Shown: piece by piece, positions 7,817-11,818 of the stretch | How positions within the stretch are numbered: position 1 is the first letter of the stretch | Layout: every line of letters starts with the position of its first letter | From: Bacilli bacterium | Lineage (GTDB): Bacteria; Bacillota_I; Bacilli_A; RFN20; CAG-288 | Length of the DNA: 11,818 nt | Direction: 5' to 3' | NCBI GenBank assembly: GCA_900763245.1 | Contig: CAAFJQ010000050.1 | Span: 1-11,818 of the forward strand | The notes under the pieces: generated by a model | What the model was told of the DNA's origin: nothing | Seen by the model: the letters and a program-made list of their open reading frames with translations, nothing else | Databases searched by the model: none | Position numbers and translations under genes: made by a program

Positions 7817-8845
7817 TTATTTTCCTTCATCTTCTAAATTTCTGTTCGGTTCGCTTGAGAAGTCCATCGAGGCAAGGCGGTTCTGCTCTATCATATGATG
7901 AGCGACTTTTGCAATCATTGCAGCATTGTCTGTTGTGCACCAGAGCGGTGGGATCATGACCTCGATGTCAGTCGATGCAAATCTTCTGTTCACCTCTTCA
8001 CGAAGATAGGAGTTTGCGCTGACACCTCCGCCGACAACGACCTGCTTGACATGATAATCCTGACTCGCCTTATAAAGCTTATCGAGAAGCTGATTGACAA
8101 AGTTGACTTCAGTAGAACGGGCATAGCGTCTGATGACATCATCGCTGAGCTTTCCGTTTTCGTCTTTTTCTTCTTTCTCAATCATTCTGACCAAATGTGA
8201 TTTCAGTCCGGAATAAGAGAGGTTGTAGCCATCAACCTTCGGTTTCGGAAGCGGGAAGGTTTCTATAGAAGGATCACGGCTCACCTTATCAATCATGACA
8301 CCGCCAGGATAAGGAAGACCTAAGGAACGGGCAACCTTATCGAAAGCTTCGCCGATTGCGTCGTCCTCTGTCTCTCCGATGATTTCAAAATGCAGCGGAG
8401 AAGGAAGATAGACGATTTCAGAGTTTCCACCTGATGCAATCAAAGCGATAAGAGGATAGTGGAAATCCGTGACATATTCATTTGCATAAATATGACCAGC
8501 GAGATGGTGAACGGAAAGAAGCGGAACATTGAGATACTGCGCAATGGTCTTAGCGGCCATCACACCAATCTGAAGGGCACCGGGAAGTCCAGGGCCGCCT
8601 GTGACTGCAACATGAGTGATCGTATTGTAGTCAAATCCTTTTAAGGAGAGGGCATAAGAGAGAACTTTGGTGATGTTCTTCAAGTGCAGTCTGCTTGCAA
8701 GTTCGGGATAGACACCGCCGAATCTCTGATGGTCTGCAATCTGTGTATTGACTGAATTGACCATCAATTCCTTTCCGTTTTTCAGAATCGCTATCGCTGT
8801 TTCATCGCAGCTGGATTCTATCGCAAGAATAATTTCATCTTTCAT
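7817..8845 (-). CDS. tsaD: tRNA N6-adenosine threonylcarbamoyltransferase
   Basis: Catalytic subunit of t6A synthesis (Kae1/Gcp/YgjD family). It transfers the threonylcarbamoyl group from threonylcarbamoyl-AMP to N6 of A37 in tRNAs that read ANN codons, together with TsaB and TsaE. The 342 residues match the usual bacterial length (about 335-345). Visible motifs: the ASKHA nucleotide-fold start LAIESSCDET (7-16), GGVYPELASR (43-52), GGPGLPGALQIG (83-94), the metal-binding HxxxH formed by His114 and His118 in HHLAGH, GGGVSAN (272-278), and CTTDNAAMIA (303-312) with the third metal ligand, Asp306. The ATG overlaps the rimI stop by 4 nt (ATGA) and is preceded by AAAGGA, so translation is coupled. 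The gene is intact with all key residues present. Older annotations as an O-sialoglycoprotein endopeptidase do not reflect its function. Confidence 0.97.
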   Translation of the reverse strand: MKDEIILAIESSCDETAIAILKNGKELMVNSVNTQIADHQRFGGVYPELASRLHLKNITKVLSYALSLKGFDYNTITHVAVTGGPGLPGALQIGVMAAKTIAQYLNVPLLSVHHLAGHIYANEYVTDFHYPLIALIASGGNSEIVYLPSPLHFEIIGETEDDAIGEAFDKVARSLGLPYPGGVMIDKVSRDPSIETFPLPKPKVDGYNLSYSGLKSHLVRMIEKEEKDENGKLSDDVIRRYARSTEVNFVNQLLDKLYKASQDYHVKQVVVGGGVSANSYLREEVNRRFASTDIEVMIPPLWCTTDNAAMIAKVAHHMIEQNRLASMDFSSEPNRNLEDEGK

Positions 8846-9279
8846 GGAACAAGTTCCTTTCTATAACAGAGAGCATCTTCGACAGGGGACAGATAATAAT
8901 TTTTTCTTTTTCTGTAGAGAATAAATCCGTTCTTCTCATATAAGGAGGTGGCACGAATATTATGTTCTCTGACTTCGAGAAATACTGTCTTTGTCTGATA
9001 CTCCTTCTTTAACAGTTCAAACGCATTATGAAGCAATTGATTGCTGTATCCCTTTCCCTCCTCTTCTTTTCTGATGGCAAGATAATCAATCTCCGCCTCA
9101 TCAAGAGAAATCGACAAAGCGACAAAAGCGATGACTTTCTTATCAAGAGCAAGAAGAATCAACTTCTTGTCTTCATCAATTAGATAAGAGGCGAGGTCTT
9201 CTTCTTTCATTCCTTCGATTCTCTGATAAGGAAGAAGAGAGAGGTCAAACGAAGAAGAGGCAATCATTGTTTCTATCAT
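8842..9279 (-). CDS. rimI: RimI-like GNAT N-acetyltransferase
   Basis: GNAT-fold acetyltransferase of 145 residues, the size of RimI, which in E. coli acetylates the N-terminal alanine of ribosomal protein S18 (bS18). The core spans a beta-4 strand EIDYLAI (63-69), the acetyl-CoA pyrophosphate loop EEEGKGYSNQLL (72-83, with GKG in place of the more common GxG/A after Q/RxxG), and the C-terminal RimI-type segment EVREHNIRATSLYEKNGF (102-119), where Glu102 and Tyr114 are plausible catalytic residues. It overlaps tsaB by 4 nt upstream and tsaD by 4 nt downstream, in the common Bacillota order tsaE-tsaB-rimI-tsaD. The family call is firm. The exact substrate is not visible from sequence and could be broader than S18. 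The N-terminal 20 residues are less conserved-looking than the core. Confidence 0.85.
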   Translation of the reverse strand: MIETMIASSSFDLSLLPYQRIEGMKEEDLASYLIDEDKKLILLALDKKVIAFVALSISLDEAEIDYLAIRKEEEGKGYSNQLLHNAFELLKKEYQTKTVFLEVREHNIRATSLYEKNGFILYRKRKNYYLSPVEDALCYRKELVP

Positions 9280-9878
9280 ATCTTCAATAAATATTCAGGG
9301 AGGAAGTCTTCTTCATCAGCGGAGAAATTTCTGAACTTTTCTTTCTCCTCCATCATCAGGTCAAGGACATCAACCGCAATGATATTCAGTCCTTTCAGTT
9401 CCTCATTTGCCATCACATCTTTCTTTTCGATGACGATATCAGAATCATGGAGGGAAGAAACATCTTCCTTGTCGACGCGGACAAAGGAAGTCTTATCGCC
9501 TTCTTTGCTTCCATAATAGAGATTGCCGTTACGATCAGACAGCGCGGCATGTTCTCCTTTTTGCATAAAGAGATCAAGCGTCGGAATGCCGTATAGTTCG
9601 ATATTCGGATTGAAAGCATAGATCGTACGAGGAATCGTCAGTCCCAAACGGATGCCGGTATTGCTTCCAGGACCTAAAAGAAGATAGAAAGCATCGACAT
9701 CTTTCAGGGAGACAGAAGCCTCATCAAAGAGCTTCTGCATTCCTAAATGCATGCTTTCCAACGCTTTTTTAGGATCAGGAAGCTCAGTCTTGAACTTCTC
9801 TTCTCCATAAAGCAGACCTAACTGCAGTGCCTTTGTTGCACTGTTGATGAACAATGATATTTTTTTATTCTCTTTCAT
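9276..9878 (-). CDS. tsaB: tRNA t6A biosynthesis protein TsaB
   Basis: Non-catalytic ASKHA-fold partner (YeaZ) that dimerises with TsaD and is needed for t6A37 formation. The best landmark is GPGSNTGIRLGL at 69-80, the counterpart of the family's GPGSFTGxRxG signature. The N-terminal beta-hairpin reads SLFINSATKALQLGLL (8-23) and lacks the Asp-Thr-Ser that usually follows the first strand. The 200 residues are shorter than the usual 215-240, mainly toward the C-terminus, which fits the divergent TsaB of small-genome Bacillota. The ATG at 9876-9878 lies 14 nt inside the end of tsaE, and no strong ribosome binding site precedes it, so expression probably depends on coupling to tsaE. Its stop overlaps the rimI start (ATGA). 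Gene order and the GPGS motif make the assignment secure despite the weak N-terminus. Confidence 0.92.
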   Translation of the reverse strand: MKENKKISLFINSATKALQLGLLYGEEKFKTELPDPKKALESMHLGMQKLFDEASVSLKDVDAFYLLLGPGSNTGIRLGLTIPRTIYAFNPNIELYGIPTLDLFMQKGEHAALSDRNGNLYYGSKEGDKTSFVRVDKEDVSSLHDSDIVIEKKDVMANEELKGLNIIAVDVLDLMMEEKEKFRNFSADEEDFLPEYLLKI

Positions 9879-10308
9879 CTTGAATCACAATCTTTCTTTT
9901 TTCTTCGTCTAAATAAGTGAGTTCGACACGAATGACAGGATGATAGGAAAGAAGTGTCTTGTTTCCGAAGTTCGGCCACTCGACATAAGTGATGACCTTC
10001 TTATCTCCTAAGACTTCATCAAGTCCGATATCCTTTCTTTCATCATCGCAGTCTTCAAGTCGATAGCAATCGACATGATAAAGGGTGAATTGATCGCCCT
10101 GATAGACCTTGATAAGATTGAATGTAGGAGAATTGATGATTCTTTTGACGCCTAAGGCTTTGCCGACACCTTGGCAGAAAGCAGTCTTTCCCGCTCCTAA
10201 GGGACCGGTAGCAAGAATCACTTCCCCGCCCTTAAATGTAGAGACAAGTTTTTTTGCGACCTGCTGTGTCTCCTCTTTGCTGTTTGTAATGAATTCCTGA
10301 ATTTTCAT
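9865..10308 (-). CDS. tsaE: tRNA t6A biosynthesis ATPase TsaE
   Basis: P-loop ATPase (YjeE) that works with TsaB-TsaD and is needed for turnover of the t6A-forming complex. It has 147 residues, normal for the family. The Walker A motif GPLGAGKT is at 35-42, the family segment SPTFNLIKVY at 60-69, the hallmark HxDxYR motif as HVDCYR at 78-83, and the conserved EW pair at 110-111. It starts 3 nt after the stop of the upstream unknown membrane-protein gene, with no clear ribosome binding site, suggesting translational coupling. Its 3' end overlaps tsaB by 14 nt. The gene is intact. TsaC/Sua5, which makes the threonylcarbamoyl-AMP intermediate, is not in this window and must be encoded elsewhere if the pathway is complete. 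Confidence 0.96.
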   Translation of the reverse strand: MKIQEFITNSKEETQQVAKKLVSTFKGGEVILATGPLGAGKTAFCQGVGKALGVKRIINSPTFNLIKVYQGDQFTLYHVDCYRLEDCDDERKDIGLDEVLGDKKVITYVEWPNFGNKTLLSYHPVIRVELTYLDEEKRKIVIQDERE

Positions 10309-10311
10309 AAA

Positions 10312-11766
10312 TTATTCTGCTTCAGAGGAAACGATTTTTTCCATATTGTCGACAAAAGCAAAGATTCTGTCATTGGACTCTTTGAAAGCTTCGACACTTC
10401 CAGGAGTCTGTCTGTTCTTGACCGGGACATTCATGATGTCATCGGAAAGGTTAACGCCGATTCTTGTACCGAAAGAGTTAACGGAAATGAAGAGGGACTG
10501 AACAATCTGATTCGGAACGATGGCATTGAGAAGAGCGACAGATTCTGCATCAAAGAACTTCTTGGCCTGAATAGGATTTGCGACATAGCAGATGATGTTG
10601 TTTCTCAATCCAGGAATCTTTGTTGCCTTGAAACCGGTGAGATAATCAGGAAGATTGGTGAAGTTTCTATCACCCATGAAGTAGAGAATGAAGCTCTCTT
10701 CAGAAGCGACTTTCAGATCGTAAGCATAGAACCTTCCGAACAATCCATAACGATTGGTCTTGTTTTCGTTGTTCTTCTTGTTCTTCTCGATATCTTTGGT
10801 CTTCTTTTCAGCGCCATTGGTATTGTTGGCTTCATCGGCAAGATCGATATCGACAAGAGTCATATCCTTGTCCTGAAGTTCAGTGGTTCCGGTAAAGGTA
10901 TCATCAAGATCGGGTTCGATATAAGGAGTGCCGTCGAGATTGATATATTCTTTCGGCATTTCATTGGCCTTGGAAAGATTGACAGGAGGGACGATGGCAG
11001 CCATTTCAGAGATGACAAGCTTATGATTCTTTCTGGTGCATTCTAAGACAGAACGGGAATCGATAGAAGAGATTGTACGATAGCAGTGAGCCTGGATGAA
11101 GGCCGTCTCATCGACTTTGGCATCAGGGCAGATGACCGGGCTTTCAACATCCATCTTATAAAGGAGATAACCGGCCAAAGTATCCTCATAATCGCCAAGA
11201 TAAGCGTGAATCTGCTTGGCATCCTTTTTGGCAAAGTGACTTGTCATAATAAAGGAGGCGACGATCAGAACAGCAGAGACGCCTAAGACCATATAGGTGA
11301 TCCATGCCAGTTCCTTGTTCTTATTGAGGAAGAAAACAAGGATGACAGCGACAAATGCGACAAGCATGACACCGATGGCGACAAAGTTGAACACCTTGGA
11401 TTTCTTCAGTTTTGCCAAGTAGCTCTTTCTGACATTCTCGATTTCATCATCAATGTTGGCAAAGCCATCATAGACATAATTGACAGGCTTGAAATAAGCT
11501 TCAGCAGTGACAGTGTTCTGAAGGTTGATCTCTCCATCGAGCTCATCAGCTTTCATCGCGCTCTTCAGCTGCTTTTTCTCATCCTCATTGTCCTGAGGAG
11601 TAAGGACATTGGGATTGTCCAAATAGGTATCATCCTGCTTCATGTCCTCTGCTTTGCTAGAAGTGTCTTCTTTGACTTCTTCTGTGTTTGCAGTTTCCTT
11701 TTCAGCTTTATTCATTGTCATTTCAGCATTTTCAGTTTGCTTGACTTCTTCATTTTCGTTGACCAT
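10312..11766 (-). CDS. Unknown two-TM membrane protein, DUF3137-like layout
   Basis: I do not firmly recognise this family. From the chosen ATG it has 484 residues. Residues 1-60 are strongly acidic and low in complexity (Glu, Lys, Asn, Thr). Two hydrophobic helices lie at about 125-147 and 154-175 with a 6-residue connector, so the termini should share a side of the membrane, probably the cytoplasm. A C-terminal domain of about 300 residues is interrupted by an Asp/Asn/Lys-rich linker (about 311-339). Two close TM helices, then an SxxxD/LxxSE-like region, then a C-terminal strand-rich segment (VNSFGTRIGVNL, 429-440) recall the layout of DUF3137 proteins; this is inference only. An in-frame ATG 30 nt upstream (11794-11796) lies about 2 nt from the predicted transcription start, whereas this ATG has GTGAGG 8 nt upstream. 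It leads the operon, 3 nt before tsaE. Confidence 0.75.
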   Translation of the reverse strand: MVNENEEVKQTENAEMTMNKAEKETANTEEVKEDTSSKAEDMKQDDTYLDNPNVLTPQDNEDEKKQLKSAMKADELDGEINLQNTVTAEAYFKPVNYVYDGFANIDDEIENVRKSYLAKLKKSKVFNFVAIGVMLVAFVAVILVFFLNKNKELAWITYMVLGVSAVLIVASFIMTSHFAKKDAKQIHAYLGDYEDTLAGYLLYKMDVESPVICPDAKVDETAFIQAHCYRTISSIDSRSVLECTRKNHKLVISEMAAIVPPVNLSKANEMPKEYINLDGTPYIEPDLDDTFTGTTELQDKDMTLVDIDLADEANNTNGAEKKTKDIEKNKKNNENKTNRYGLFGRFYAYDLKVASEESFILYFMGDRNFTNLPDYLTGFKATKIPGLRNNIICYVANPIQAKKFFDAESVALLNAIVPNQIVQSLFISVNSFGTRIGVNLSDDIMNVPVKNRQTPGSVEAFKESNDRIFAFVDNMEKIVSSEAE

Positions 11767-11774
11767 AGGTAAAA

Positions 11775-11780
11775 CCTCAC
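11775..11780 (-). promoter_or_regulatory. Ribosome binding site that decides the start of the 10312-11766 gene
   Basis: The minus-strand sequence GTGAGG lies 8 nt before the ATG at 11764-11766. The longer alternative start at 11794-11796 has no such site and would be nearly leaderless. A small hairpin (CTTTC/GAAAG with a 3-nt loop, 11780-11792) abuts this site and could modulate access, though it is weak. Confidence 0.65.
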
Positions 11781-11804
11781 TTTCATAGAAAGACATACGT
11801 TAAA

Positions 11805-11810
11805 ATTATA
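11805..11810 (-). promoter_or_regulatory. Extended -10 promoter element of the tsa-asnS operon
   Basis: The minus strand carries a perfect TATAAT (11805-11810) preceded by TGC, forming an extended -10 (TGnTATAAT). The transcription start would be near 11798, giving a leader of about 31 nt to the chosen ATG. The -35 region lies outside the window, so the promoter is only half visible. Confidence 0.65.
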
Positions 11811-11818
11811 GCAAATTA

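Noticed and set aside
1..11818. CRISPR array, insertion sequence, tRNA or rRNA
   Set aside because: No regularly spaced repeats, transposase frame, terminal repeats, or tRNA/rRNA-like sequence could be seen; nearly all of the window is dense minus-strand coding sequence.

Overview
The window reads as a chromosomal segment of a Bacillota (Firmicutes) bacterium with moderate GC. Evidence for this is the strong GGAGG-type ribosome binding sites, sigma-A promoters with near-consensus -10 boxes, a class II (Firmicutes-type) GalT, a type III glutamine synthetase, and the Bacillota-type order tsaE-tsaB-rimI-tsaD. TGA works as a stop codon (galT, galK, tsaB, rimI), which rules out the Mycoplasma/Spiroplasma code. 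An Erysipelotrichia-like or related gut lineage is my inference and is not proven. No mobile element, CRISPR array, tRNA or rRNA was seen.

All nine genes lie on the minus strand, so transcription runs from high to low coordinates, in three complete transcription units. (1) 11810 to 5182 is a seven-gene operon. It starts at an extended -10 promoter at the right edge and runs: unknown two-TM membrane protein, tsaE, tsaB, rimI-like acetyltransferase, tsaD, asnS, unknown single-TM extracytoplasmic protein, intrinsic terminator. Gaps are 14 nt or less, and three junctions overlap. (2) 5163 to 2937 is a single-gene unit encoding type III glutamine synthetase, with its own sigma-A promoter and terminator. 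(3) 2808 to 41 is a two-gene galK-galT operon with a textbook promoter, a stop/start overlap (TGATG) and a GC-rich TTCG-loop terminator.

Functionally, TsaE, TsaB and TsaD are three of the four bacterial proteins that place threonylcarbamoyl on A37 of tRNAs reading ANN codons (TsaC/Sua5 is not here). AsnS charges tRNA-Asn, which is one of those tRNAs. The operon therefore joins modification and charging of the same substrate, and it is bracketed by two membrane proteins I cannot name. GalK and GalT cover two Leloir pathway steps; galE, galM, a transporter and a regulator are not in the window. Most of the window is ordinary housekeeping. The less ordinary parts are the two unnamed membrane proteins, an altered C-terminal motif in GalK, and a possible operator upstream of galK.
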